A stretch of DNA of 64,000 nucleotides from NCBI RefSeq assembly GCF_040833985.1, contig NZ_CP162140.1, positions 62,001 to 126,000 on the forward strand, read 5' to 3'. The position numbers and the translations under genes were made by a program. The notes under the pieces were generated by a model, which did not search any database, had not been told where the DNA came from, and worked only from the letters and a program-made list of their open reading frames with translations. The stretch comes from Leptospira sp. WS4.C2 (GTDB lineage: Bacteria > Spirochaetota > Leptospiria > Leptospirales > Leptospiraceae). Of the stretch, positions 27,863 to 35,670 are shown piece by piece. Every line of letters starts with the position of its first letter. Positions within the stretch are counted from its first letter, which is position 1.

Positions 27863-29674
27863 TTATTTCCCGATCCATTTGGTTTGGGCTTTTTCCATAA
27901 ATTCCACGATGTTTCGTTTCATATGGATGAAGTCATCGATCCCGAGAGATTCTGCTTGTGTGATGAGATCTTTCGGATAACCGGCAAGTAACTTCCAAGA
28001 GTTCGGCAATTGGGTTTTCATCTCGGACGCAAATTCGGCAAGATAGTTCGCATACTCTTCGTCAGACGAACATAAGACAACCATGTCGGCTCCCAATTCT
28101 TTTGCCCGAGACACACCTTCTTTGACCGAAGGAAATCCAAGGGAATCGATGATTTCATACCCAAGGCAACCGAGAAAGTTAGAACTAAAACCTGCCCTTG
28201 CTTTACGCATGGTTAAGTCGCCGATGGTGAGTAAAAATATCTTTGGTAATTTTTTACCAGAAGCCACATGGGTATCGGTGATATTTCTCCATTTGTCAAA
28301 TTCATACGAAAGGCGGATGGGAGCCAAACGTGTGTAAGTTGACGGGTTGGAAAAGTTCTTAAGTTTAGTTGTCTCTTCTAAAGATTTGGTAAGTTCAGGA
28401 TGTCTTTCCGAGGGGAGAGGGTATTGGTTTGTACCAAGCAGGATTTCTTTTTTAGTGGCGAGGGCATCTCTTTTTTTATCGGCCCGAGATTTGATTTCTT
28501 TTTGAATCGTACCTTTTTTTAAGGCCTCTCCAAATCCACCTTCTGTTTCTAGGGTTTGGAATTTGGCCCAAGCCGTTTCTGCCAGTTTTTTGGTAAGGAC
28601 TTCTAAATAATACGAACCGGCAGCCGGGTCTTCCACTTTATCGAGAAAGGATTCATAACGAAGGAGGAGCTGAGAGTTTCTTGCAATTCGTTTGCCTAAC
28701 TCTTGTTGTGTGGAGTATTCGGAATCGAATGGCAATACCGAAACAAAATCGGCTCCACCCATCACAGCAGACATAGCTGCGGTCGTTCCTCGTAACATGT
28801 TTACATAAGGATCGTAGGCTGTGAATTGAAAACTAGACGTTCTTGCTAAGATGAGGGCTGGAACTGTCTCTCCAAGTCCTGGTTTGTAAGCATTTAATAT
28901 TTCTGTCCAGAGGATTCGTATGGCTCGGAACTTTGCGATTTCTGTGAAGTAGTCGGAGCCGATGCCCATCCAAAACCAAATGTTGTCAGCCGCATCTTCG
29001 ATAGAAACCCCGGCGTCCAAATGGCGATTTAAGTAATCCACTCCCCAGGAAAGGGAGTAGGCCAACTCCTGTCCGATCGAGGCACCTGAATCGCGAAGGT
29101 AATGACTGTGGACTGCCACTCCCGAAAATCCTTTGGTTCCGGAAAGTGTGGCAAAGGATTTATCGATGCTTGTTTCTTCAGTACCTAGTTCCCCACACAA
29201 AAGTGCGGTTCCATAAGGATCAAAATCACCAAGTACTATGTTATGCGAAGAAGTGAGTTTTTTTAAAGAGTCAGCAAAGGATACTGTTCTTGTGGCAAGA
29301 GAAATTACAAAAGGAAGGTTTCCCGTAAGGCCAGCCATTTTTTCTAAGTCAGCGTTTGAGCCTATTTTTAATCCAAACTGATTTCCTTTTTCTTCATGAG
29401 AGATAAGGATTGCGGCATCGGCACCTTTTTTGGAGAGGTCACTCAAGTCTGATTCCGAAGTTACGGTTTCCGTCACATTCCAACCAGGGTTACGTTTATA
29501 AACTCTGGGAAGGTCTTTCGTATCTTCTTTGCGGTAGAAGGGTTCAATTTTGAAACCTTCTTCTGTTTCCCAAGTGACTTTGTCCCAAGGGTTACCTTTT
29601 AAATCTTTAAGGATTTGGTTTTTCCAATCCTCAGTCGAAACTTCAGGGAAGTCTGAAAATAGAAATTCGTTCAA
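27863..29674 (-). CDS. mutA: Methylmalonyl-CoA mutase small subunit
   Basis: Non-catalytic partner of MutB in heterodimeric methylmalonyl-CoA mutase. The 603 residues align with the large chain ([32 protein letters not shown]), but the C-terminal cobalamin domain has no DxHxxG histidine; the region reads [13 protein letters not shown]. That is normal for MutA. The start is a TTG at 29674 with GAGGA 5 bp upstream, one base after the stop of the preceding small exported-protein gene, so translation is coupled to it. mutB follows directly. Confidence 0.94.
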   Translation of the reverse strand: MNEFLFSDFPEVSTEDWKNQILKDLKGNPWDKVTWETEEGFKIEPFYRKEDTKDLPRVYKRNPGWNVTETVTSESDLSDLSKKGADAAILISHEEKGNQFGLKIGSNADLEKMAGLTGNLPFVISLATRTVSFADSLKKLTSSHNIVLGDFDPYGTALLCGELGTEETSIDKSFATLSGTKGFSGVAVHSHYLRDSGASIGQELAYSLSWGVDYLNRHLDAGVSIEDAADNIWFWMGIGSDYFTEIAKFRAIRILWTEILNAYKPGLGETVPALILARTSSFQFTAYDPYVNMLRGTTAAMSAVMGGADFVSVLPFDSEYSTQQELGKRIARNSQLLLRYESFLDKVEDPAAGSYYLEVLTKKLAETAWAKFQTLETEGGFGEALKKGTIQKEIKSRADKKRDALATKKEILLGTNQYPLPSERHPELTKSLEETTKLKNFSNPSTYTRLAPIRLSYEFDKWRNITDTHVASGKKLPKIFLLTIGDLTMRKARAGFSSNFLGCLGYEIIDSLGFPSVKEGVSRAKELGADMVVLCSSDEEYANYLAEFASEMKTQLPNSWKLLAGYPKDLITQAESLGIDDFIHMKRNIVEFMEKAQTKWIGK

Positions 29675-29675
29675 T

Positions 29676-29984
29676 TTATTCCTCTACGATTTGGTAATCT
29701 TCCATATAACCTGGGAAGTCGCCTAACCCACGTGTGAAGGTGAATTTTGCTGGGTAAACTACAAGGCGTCTGCCTGACTGAAGGAAAGTTCCTGACAGGA
29801 GTGTGAAAGGGGAGGCAACGATAAAGGCTGCGGTTCCGAGAACGGTTCCGGCAAGTCCCATCGGACGCGCCACCATCAGATCAATCAACATTTCGCCACC
29901 AGAGGGCACTTCTCTTGCGGACAAAGTCTGGGTCCACAGGAGACAGATTAAGAAAAGGATGGACAAGGGTCGTGTTTGTTTCAT
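29676..29984 (-). CDS. Small exported protein upstream of mutAB
   Basis: A protein of about 102 residues when started at the ATG at 29984, which gives a clean signal peptide (MKQTRPLSILFLICLLWTQ, then LSA). The frame stays open to 30095, but that extension has no signal logic. The mature part has two hydrophobic stretches and a conserved-looking pattern (VARPMGLAGTVLGTAAF, PFTLLSG, YPAKFTFTRGLGDFPGY) that I recognise from small proteins in many Gram-negatives without known function. No good ribosome-binding site is visible at any candidate start. It is transcribed ahead of mutA, whose TTG start is one base downstream. Confidence 0.65.
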   Translation of the reverse strand: MKQTRPLSILFLICLLWTQTLSAREVPSGGEMLIDLMVARPMGLAGTVLGTAAFIVASPFTLLSGTFLQSGRRLVVYPAKFTFTRGLGDFPGYMEDYQIVEE

Positions 29985-30050
29985 AGGCTGATCACTCGGG
30001 CTTTCCATCTGATGAAATCTCGAGAATGATATCCCTGTAAAGTAAGAAAT

Positions 30051-30719
30051 ATGGCTAAAGAAATTGTTTTGTTTGTTCTCTATTCTGTTGTGCATCTTTT
30101 TGCGATCGCTACGATCACAAAAGAGGATGCCCTCTATCTCCCTTCAAAAATCATTCCTATTTTGATCTTGATTGTAGCACTCTTTCGCTACTTCCCAACT
30201 TTAGAAAAACGTGGAAAATTGGTTGCGGTGGGTCTTGTGTTTTCCCTTTTTGGAGATAGCTTTTTAGCCTTACCCAAACAAGGATACTTTGTTTTTGGAC
30301 TTGGATCCTTTCTCATTGCACAATTAATTTACTCCTATGCGTTTACATTGGACTCGAAAGTAAAACCCATTCTGGCTGTCCCATTTTTACTTTTTGGTTG
30401 TTCCTTCTTTCTTGTGTTGGTTCCAAAACTTGGTTCGCTCCTTATACCGGTGGGCATTTATATATCTGCGATTTGTCTGATGGGTTGGCGTGCTGCTGCA
30501 AGAAATTCCGTATCGAAACCTTTTTATCTAGGTCTTATCGGAGCATTGGTATTCATTCTTTCTGATTCCATTATTGCCTATTCTATGTTTCTAAAACCAG
30601 AAATGGACCGATTCACTGCTTCTATGGGAATTATGGTAACATATTATATTGCTCAAGTGCTCATCTACTCTGCCACAAAGTCGGAAGAGTTGGATGTTCA
30701 ATCAGTGAAAAATACTTGA
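30051..30719 (+). CDS. YhhN/TMEM86-family membrane protein (lysoplasmalogenase-like)
   Basis: A 222-residue protein with about seven to eight membrane helices. It has the family's spaced acidic residues: LFGDSFLAL around residue 65 and ILSDSIIAY near 175. Animal TMEM86 and some bacterial YhhN proteins hydrolyse the vinyl-ether bond of lysoplasmalogens; whether this organism has plasmalogens is not shown here, so the substrate is open. It is divergent from the mutAB operon with 66 bp between the starts. Confidence 0.85.
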   Translation: MAKEIVLFVLYSVVHLFAIATITKEDALYLPSKIIPILILIVALFRYFPTLEKRGKLVAVGLVFSLFGDSFLALPKQGYFVFGLGSFLIAQLIYSYAFTLDSKVKPILAVPFLLFGCSFFLVLVPKLGSLLIPVGIYISAICLMGWRAAARNSVSKPFYLGLIGALVFILSDSIIAYSMFLKPEMDRFTASMGIMVTYYIAQVLIYSATKSEELDVQSVKNT

Positions 30720-30777
30720 TTCGATTACAACTCACGAGTATCGTATTTATGGTTTTTGAAAACCGGGGAATGGGATT

Positions 30778-31545
30778 ATGAAATCACTAAAAAAAACATC
30801 CTTTATTGAGGCAGTTGCTGCCGCAATTGAACATGAAGTTCAATGTTTCAATTTTTATTTAAAACTTTCCGAAAGTTTACCGGAAGGCCAGATCAGAGAA
30901 TTATTCAGCCAACTTGCGTTAGATGGTGATGAGCACATTAAATTTATCAAAGATATTTATAAAAGTGCCGAAGGAAAAGAACTTCCTAACTTAAAACAAC
31001 TTTCTGAAATTGAAAAGTTCCATTCTTCAACCATCCAAAAGGTAATGGACAGGTTAGATCGTAACAAAAACGAAGAAGTGAAAGCTGACGAAAGAAAAGC
31101 AATAGAGCTTGCCATCCGAGAAGGGGAAGATGCGCGTAATTTTTATGCGACGATTCGTAACAAATTCCAAGATCCAAAAATCAATTTATTATTCCAAAAA
31201 TTGGCCAATTTTAATGAGTCCAACAATTCATTGTTAGAAGCGCAAGCAATGGCAATGGAGCAGGCCACTCCTGCAGACCAAGTTTTCTATTGGGAAGATG
31301 AGGATTTGATGGAAGAGGTCAATCGCCCTACTAAGGCGGCTCCAAAACCAAAAGCTTCTAAAACGGCGGAAAAACCGAAAACGGCAAAGCCAAAGTCATC
31401 TGCTAAAAAAACTTCTAAACCAACTAAACCGGCAAACAAAAAGTCGGCAAAGAAAGCTGTAAAAAAGGCAGCGAAAAAAGCCGTAAAAAAAACAGTAGCG
31501 AAACCAAAATCAAAACCCGCTAAGAAAAAAGGTAAGAAAAAATAG
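30778..31545 (+). CDS. Ferritin-like domain fused to a histone-H1-like Lys/Ala/Pro tail
   Basis: A 255-residue fusion. Residues 1-160 form a ferritin/rubrerythrin-like four-helix bundle, with the internal repeat visible as AIEHEVQCFNFY (residues 16-27) and AIREGEDARNFY (112-123). The diiron site looks incomplete: the ExxH of helix 2 reads GDEH (Gly50 at the Glu position) and helix 4 has ESNN instead of ExxH. From residue 183 to the end the sequence is almost only Lys, Ala, Pro, Thr and Ser, like histone H1 or the DNA-binding tails of some Dps and HU proteins. A DNA-associated protective or structural role is plausible. The next gene overlaps it by one base. Confidence 0.75.
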   Translation: MKSLKKTSFIEAVAAAIEHEVQCFNFYLKLSESLPEGQIRELFSQLALDGDEHIKFIKDIYKSAEGKELPNLKQLSEIEKFHSSTIQKVMDRLDRNKNEEVKADERKAIELAIREGEDARNFYATIRNKFQDPKINLLFQKLANFNESNNSLLEAQAMAMEQATPADQVFYWEDEDLMEEVNRPTKAAPKPKASKTAEKPKTAKPKSSAKKTSKPTKPANKKSAKKAVKKAAKKAVKKTVAKPKSKPAKKKGKKK

Positions 31546-32027
31546 TGAAATACCAAGTAACTCATTCATTTCCCGTTTCTCTCGAGAAACTCCTTCATGC
31601 AAGAGAAGAGAGATACAAACACCTAGATCAGTTTCCTGATTTAAAAAATGTTACTCTTTTGGAAGAAACAAAGGATGGGAACATCATCCGACAAAAACGG
31701 AAAGTGAGTTTGGAAGGTTCCATGCCTGCCGTTCTTTCGGCAGCACTCAACGACCTCTCTCTTTTGGAAGAATCCACTTTTGATATCACAACGAACACTC
31801 ATGAATTCAAAATCTCTCCTCCAGGGAAAGACAATGTGTTTGTGATCAAAGGGAAAAGTAAATACGAAGCGGATGGCGCCGAATCCAAACGATCTTATGA
31901 TGTGGATGTGGTTTCTAGTCTTCTATTTGTTTCTCCGATTGTGGAAAAAGCCATTGAAGAAATTCACAAACATAGTTTGGAAAAAGATAGAAAATCCATC
32001 GCCAAATTTCTGGGGGTCGAATCTTAA
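31545..32027 (+). CDS. DUF2505-like / SRPBCC-fold protein
   Basis: A 160-residue soluble protein starting with GTG at 31545, which shares its G with the TAG stop of the ferritin-H1 gene. It begins KYQVTHSFPVSLEKLLHAREERYKHLDQFPD and continues as alternating strands, the pattern of DUF2505 within the START/SRPBCC (Bet v 1-like) group that binds lipids or other hydrophobic ligands. No catalytic residues are known for the family. Coupling to the ferritin-like gene suggests coordinated expression but not an obvious shared task. Confidence 0.7.
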   Translation: MKYQVTHSFPVSLEKLLHAREERYKHLDQFPDLKNVTLLEETKDGNIIRQKRKVSLEGSMPAVLSAALNDLSLLEESTFDITTNTHEFKISPPGKDNVFVIKGKSKYEADGAESKRSYDVDVVSSLLFVSPIVEKAIEEIHKHSLEKDRKSIAKFLGVES

Positions 32028-32034
32028 GTAAGAA

Positions 32035-32937
32035 GTGAAGTCTTCTTCTCCTAGCTTTTTACGATCTGTATTGGAACTCAATTTGACGATCCTCATTATG
32101 GGGAACGTCACTTTGTTTGCCAAACTCCTTCCCTTTCCTGCAGTTACGATCATCTCTGGTAGAGCTTTATTTTCTGTTATCCTGCTCGGTCTTTTTTTCT
32201 GGCTTCGCGGTAAGTCGGTTTCCTACAGAAGTTTTAAGGACTTTTTATTTGTTTTCGGGATAGGGATTTTATTTGCTCTACATTGGGTGACTTACTTTCA
32301 CTCCATCCAAGTGTCCACTGTCGCTGTCGGAATGTTGTCTCTTTTCACCTATCCTGTGTTTTCTGCTCTCATGGAACCATTATTTGGTGGAAAAAGACCC
32401 GATCCTTTTGCTTTTTTTCTGGCATGTTTTTCCTTATTTGGCCTCTTTCTCATTGTGCCGGATCTTTCTTGGGATAACCAAATGTTCCAAGGAGTGGTTT
32501 GGGGTGTGGTCTCTGCGGTTTTGTATGCGATTCGCAACTTACTCATTAAAGAAATGCATGTCCACTACCCCAGTGCCCAAATCCTCTTCACCCAACTGAT
32601 TGCCACGGCACTGGTTTTACTTCCCTTTGCCGATGGACTTTTTGTGATGCTTGCAGAACCCAAATACCTGCTATTTCAAGTGGTCTTGGCCGGTGTATTT
32701 ACCTCACTTGCTCATACGATTTGGATTCGCAGTTTATCGAATTTGTCTGTGACCACCGCCGGCACCTTGTCTACCTTAAGTCCGATATACGGAAGTTTAG
32801 CGGCTTGGTATTTTCTCGGAGAGGTGCCACCCGAAAGACTTTGGTTAGGTGGCGCTGTGATTTTATTTTGTGCGGTCCTCGAGGTGTTTCGAAAAAAAAC
32901 GGAAAGTGAGAAAAGGGGAGAGGTGGGTTCGGGGTAG
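32035..32937 (+). CDS. EamA/DMT-superfamily transporter
   Basis: A 300-residue inner-membrane protein with ten predicted helices in two EamA repeats (second repeat from about residue 150, after LSWDNQMFQGVVWGVV). Typical features are the loop-helix motif around SLFTYPVFSALMEPL and GTLSTLSPIYGSLAAWYFLGE in the second half. Such permeases export amino acids, nucleotides or metabolites; the substrate is not predictable. The GTG start lies 7 bp after the previous stop, so it probably closes the run of genes from 30778. Confidence 0.85.
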   Translation: MKSSSPSFLRSVLELNLTILIMGNVTLFAKLLPFPAVTIISGRALFSVILLGLFFWLRGKSVSYRSFKDFLFVFGIGILFALHWVTYFHSIQVSTVAVGMLSLFTYPVFSALMEPLFGGKRPDPFAFFLACFSLFGLFLIVPDLSWDNQMFQGVVWGVVSAVLYAIRNLLIKEMHVHYPSAQILFTQLIATALVLLPFADGLFVMLAEPKYLLFQVVLAGVFTSLAHTIWIRSLSNLSVTTAGTLSTLSPIYGSLAAWYFLGEVPPERLWLGGAVILFCAVLEVFRKKTESEKRGEVGSG

Positions 32938-33047
32938 GGATTGAGCGATACCTTGTGTATGAAGTGTAGTTGGGATCTGCAGTATTTTAATTTAGTTTAT
33001 CTTTTTTATTCATTTTAAATTCAAAAATAATGACCACAAAATTGTTT

Positions 33048-33893
33048 TTATACTGCAGGACTGTATTTGGACAACATCTCCTCCAATATTTTGGAAGGTG
33101 TTTCAAAGTAAGGATGATCCCGGAAGATTTCCTGATAGTCTAACCTTTGAAAGTCTTCGTATTCGCAATGGATTTCGCTCACCTGTTCCTTTAATCTCCG
33201 AACATGGGGCATAGAAAAACGGGGTATGTTAGGATCAATCCATCCATTGTTTTGAAAACTTTTCATTTTTTTAGAACAACGACAGGGATTTTTTTCATTT
33301 ATGAGTCCACACTGGTCATCCATAAAAGTATATAGATCTTTTCGTGCTCTACTTAATCTCTTTCGAAACGCATCATTGGAAATTTCGAGTAACTCTGCAC
33401 AGTCCTTGTCACTCAGTCCCATCAAATCAGCAAGGATCAAACTGATTCTTTGTTCCCGATCCAAACAAAGTAACATTCCGAGTGTACAAGATGCTTTTGC
33501 TTCTTCTACTAGAATTAAATTTTCAGGGTTTGATAGTTCGTTTGTTGGAATTTCTATATCTGGCATTTTCTCTAATTCATTTGCATAACCAGAAAACCCT
33601 GTTGTAATTTCCTCTAAACGGCCTCGCTTTCCATTTAACGCGTGATTAACGGCAATACGGTAAACCCAAGTTTTGAAACTAGCACGGATTGGATCATAAG
33701 CGGCAAGATTAGTGGCAATTTTTAAAAGTACCTCTTGTGTCGCATCTTCTGATTCTTGCGGATTTAAAAGGATACGACGAATGACATTATAAATCCAAGT
33801 TTGGACCTCAGAGAGTAGGGATTCTAAGGCACGGCGGTCTCCCGTCCGTGCCTTTTCGATTAATTGTGTTTCCTTAGGTAAATTTTTCTTCAT
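33048..33893 (-). CDS. ECF-type RNA polymerase sigma factor with Cys-containing C-terminal extension
   Basis: A 281-residue sigma-70-family protein. Region 2 is at about residues 20-90 (ESEDATQEVLLKIATNL, TWVYRIAVNHALNGKR) and region 4 at about 130-185 (CLDREQRISLILADLMGLSDKDCAELL). An extension of about 90 residues follows, opening with CGLINEKNPCRCSKK; this Cys-rich block is shared by a known subset of ECF sigma factors and may sense redox or metal. No anti-sigma factor is adjacent. Its start overlaps by one base (TAATG) the stop of the small ABM-like gene, so the two are coupled. Confidence 0.88.
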   Translation of the reverse strand: MKKNLPKETQLIEKARTGDRRALESLLSEVQTWIYNVIRRILLNPQESEDATQEVLLKIATNLAAYDPIRASFKTWVYRIAVNHALNGKRGRLEEITTGFSGYANELEKMPDIEIPTNELSNPENLILVEEAKASCTLGMLLCLDREQRISLILADLMGLSDKDCAELLEISNDAFRKRLSRARKDLYTFMDDQCGLINEKNPCRCSKKMKSFQNNGWIDPNIPRFSMPHVRRLKEQVSEIHCEYEDFQRLDYQEIFRDHPYFETPSKILEEMLSKYSPAV

Positions 33894-34246
33894 TAGAGTG
33901 CTTGTCGTTCGAACATTTCAAAGATTAAGGTTTGTTTCATCAAGGTGAAAAACTGTTTTCCCGTTTCTGAATTTTGCAATATTTCTCCTGCTTTATGGCA
34001 ATCTTCGACGTTTTCCCAATACAAAAGATCTAACATAATTCCTTCTCTTGTTTTTGACTGAAAGGCTCGCCAGGCGAGAAATCCTTTTTGGGTTTGCAGA
34101 AGCGGTAACATTTTTTTTCGCATTTCGTGGTATCTCTCCGAGTCCTCTACTGCACATTCTACAATCGCAATTTCGATTGCTGTTGATGGGGGTAAACTTT
34201 CCAGGGTAAGTAAATCTTGGCCTTGGGTTTTTAAACTTTCTAACAT
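33893..34246 (-). CDS. Antibiotic-biosynthesis-monooxygenase-like (ABM fold) protein
   Basis: A protein of 117 residues from the ATG at 34246, which has a GGAAGGA box about 9 bp upstream; the frame is open further upstream but without signals. The translation (IEIAIVECAV...YHEMRKKMLPLLQTQKGFLAWRAF) fits a dimeric alpha-beta barrel of the ABM type, a fold used by monooxygenases and by small binding or sensing proteins. It overlaps the start of the ECF sigma gene by one base. In this position it may supply or detect the signal for the sigma factor, but that is a guess. Confidence 0.65.
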   Translation of the reverse strand: MLESLKTQGQDLLTLESLPPSTAIEIAIVECAVEDSERYHEMRKKMLPLLQTQKGFLAWRAFQSKTREGIMLDLLYWENVEDCHKAGEILQNSETGKQFFTLMKQTLIFEMFERQAL

Positions 34247-34488
34247 AATGGGTATCCTTCCTTGAGGTTTTTTGCCTCTGTAGTGGATACCCAAGAATGG
34301 GGGAGTTGTGACCGAGTTGTGGAAAAAAGTTAGAAAAAAAAGAGGACTGAAGTCCACGGGCATCCTCGGACCAATCGAAATTCTTCAGTAGCAAGCCAAT
34401 AAATCATAGTGATTTACCATATACCTCTTGTTTTGTGGTTATTGATTCCTTAAAATTGAAAAATTAATAAAGATAGTTAGGATATAGT

Positions 34489-34519
34489 TTGACTTACTTC
34501 AAAAATTTCAGTTTCTAAT
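34489..34519 (+). promoter_or_regulatory. Candidate promoter of the hairpin-led lipoprotein gene
   Basis: TTGACT (34489-34494) and TCTAAT (34514-34519) are separated by 19 bp. Transcription would begin near 34526, right at the left arm of the inverted repeat, so the mRNA would start with that hairpin. Confidence 0.45.
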
Positions 34520-34523
34520 CTCT

Positions 34524-34552
34524 CTTTGTAGAAATAATAAATTTCTACAAAG
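34524..34552 (+). promoter_or_regulatory. Hairpin sequestering the ribosome-binding site
   Basis: A perfect 12-bp inverted repeat (34524-34535 with 34541-34552) has a 5-base AATAA loop. The Shine-Dalgarno sequence AAAGGAG (34549-34555) lies partly inside the right arm, so folding would hide it from ribosomes. The stem is mostly A-U pairs, as in thermosensitive leaders. The same palindrome could instead be a protein operator. Confidence 0.6.
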
Positions 34553-34561
34553 GAGTAAGTT

Positions 34562-34972
34562 TTGAAAAAAATTAGTTTAATCATCGCATTGGCAGTTTCT
34601 GTCTCTGCATTCCATTGCCAGTCAGGAGAAAAAACAAATGTTGATGATTCCCGGACGATATTAGAAGGGAGTTGGGTTCTAACAAATAATTGTGTCAACA
34701 ACCCGAGCCCTAACCCCGTAGCATGGCTTCTCATTAGCAACAATCGAGATATCAAATCTTGTTACAAAAGTAATAGTTCTGTTGTGAAGGGATTACTCAT
34801 CAAACAAAGTGAGGGAAATTATAACATCGATTGGGCGGAAGGTCCTGCGTCAACAGCTCAGTATCCAGTGGGAGGACCTCTGAATCTTTTCGGAATGACC
34901 ACGCAAGGATCAACGGTTTGTTATACTCGTGTGAAAGGTCCAAAATACAATCCACCAGCTTTTTGTAAGTGA
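34562..34972 (+). CDS. Small lipoprotein of unknown function (TTG start)
   Basis: A 136-residue protein starting with TTG at 34562, placed 6 bp after AAAGGAG. The signal peptide MKKISLIIALAVSVSAFHC ends in a lipobox Cys at residue 19. The mature protein has four further cysteines (NNCVNN, KSCYK, TVCYT, AFCK), probably two disulfides, and no family I recognise. Its leader forms a hairpin over the ribosome-binding site, suggesting translational control. It stands alone; the next 220 bp are non-coding. Confidence 0.75.
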   Translation: MKKISLIIALAVSVSAFHCQSGEKTNVDDSRTILEGSWVLTNNCVNNPSPNPVAWLLISNNRDIKSCYKSNSSVVKGLLIKQSEGNYNIDWAEGPASTAQYPVGGPLNLFGMTTQGSTVCYTRVKGPKYNPPAFCK

Positions 34973-35028
34973 TAGGGAATCCTCAATTCTAAAAACAGGG
35001 GAGTTTGTTGTTGATACAAAGTTTCCCC

Positions 35029-35167
35029 GCGCCACCGATTGCAGCGAAAATCCTTTCTGGTTGGAGAAGCCAAGTTTTCTAAAGGCAACCCTTCCAGAAA
35101 GATTGGAGCGTAAAGCGGGATCGCCTAATCGATGGAATGTGAAAAAAGAGATCCATTGGCGAGGCGC
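35029..35167. repeat. Structured intergenic element, possibly a dispersed repeat
   Basis: A non-coding block with GCGCC at 35029-35033 and GGCGC at 35163-35167 as outer inverted ends, and an inner perfect pair CTTTCTGG (35053-35060) and CCAGAAAG (35094-35101). It is more G+C-rich than the flanks. The architecture resembles a palindromic intergenic repeat or a structured RNA. I have an impression that similar blocks recur in Leptospira genomes but cannot verify it here. Confidence 0.45.
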
Positions 35168-35197
35168 CCAAAATACATTCTTAAAAAAATACCTAAA

Positions 35198-35587
35198 TCA
35201 TTCGTGTAAGTGGTGGATGACCTGAATTAATTTTTCTTGTACTTCTTTGGCAATTTTTTCAAGTTCGGGATTTTGTACTAGTTTTGTCATGGTCATGGGA
35301 TCAAAGATAGAGACTTTCGTTTCCCCATTTTTTTCTTCTGTGACAACAACGTTGCAAGGTAGTAATAGTCCAATTTCATCAGCAGTTTGGAGGGCTTTGT
35401 GCGCAAAACCAGGGTTACAAGCTCCGAGGATGGTATAACGTTTGAAATCGACTCCGATTTTTTCTTTGAGGGTGTGTTTGACGTCGATGGTGGTGAGAAC
35501 GCCGAACCCTTCTTTTTTTAAGGCTTCGGTTGTATCGGTAATGGTATCTTCAAAACTCTTTTTTCTGTGAACGGTTAGTCCTAACAT
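35198..35587 (-). CDS. DUF302-domain protein
   Basis: A 129-residue cytoplasmic protein of the DUF302 family. It shows the standard opening (VHRKKSFEDTITDTTEALKKEGFGVLTTIDVKHTLKEKIG) and the ILGACNPGFAHKAL segment, then a C-terminal helix. The function is unknown; DUF302 genes often travel with sulfur-handling genes or CsoR/CstR regulators. It has GGAGG 5 bp before the ATG and an operator-like palindrome overlapping its promoter. The regulator itself is not in the window. Confidence 0.88.
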   Translation of the reverse strand: MLGLTVHRKKSFEDTITDTTEALKKEGFGVLTTIDVKHTLKEKIGVDFKRYTILGACNPGFAHKALQTADEIGLLLPCNVVVTEEKNGETKVSIFDPMTMTKLVQNPELEKIAKEVQEKLIQVIHHLHE

Positions 35588-35601
35588 AAATCCTCCGCTG
35601 A

Positions 35602-35629
35602 CCTATACCCCATAGGGTATAGGAGTCAA
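35602..35629 (-). promoter_or_regulatory. Promoter with CsoR/CstR-like operator upstream of the DUF302 gene
   Basis: On the minus strand TTGACT (35629-35624) and TATAGG (35607-35602) form a -35/-10 pair with a 16-bp spacer. A perfect 9-bp inverted repeat (CCTATACCC and GGGTATAGG, 4-bp centre, 35602-35623) fills the spacer and covers the -10. The ATACCC...GGGTAT core matches the operator style of CsoR/RcnR/FrmR/CstR repressors. Confidence 0.7.
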
Positions 35630-35670
35630 AACGAAGTTGCAAGAAATTTTTGGTTAGGATTTAAAAAAGA

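Larger units (their letters stand above)
34247..34561. other. Divergent intergenic region between the ECF/ABM pair and a lipoprotein gene
   Basis: A 315-bp A+T-rich stretch between divergent starts. The right end holds a plausible plus-strand promoter and a 12-bp inverted repeat, listed separately. The left part (34250-34480) must contain the promoter for the ABM/sigma operon, but I could not identify one with confidence. No coding frame of interest is seen. Confidence 0.5.

Noticed and set aside
25630..30050. Cobalamin riboswitch for the mutase operon
   Set aside because: I looked for a B12-box-like segment upstream of mutA, mutB and meaB and saw none; the intergenic gaps are too short.
31287..31565. 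Minus-strand frame rich in Phe and Ala opposite the Lys/Ala tail
   Set aside because: It is the mirror of AAA/GCN codons and has no independent support.
32977..33058. 9-bp inverted repeat CTGCAGTAT/ATACTGCAG flanking the gap after the DMT gene
   Set aside because: Arms are about 65 bp apart, one lies in the sigma factor coding end, and no flanking duplication or element is visible; likely chance.
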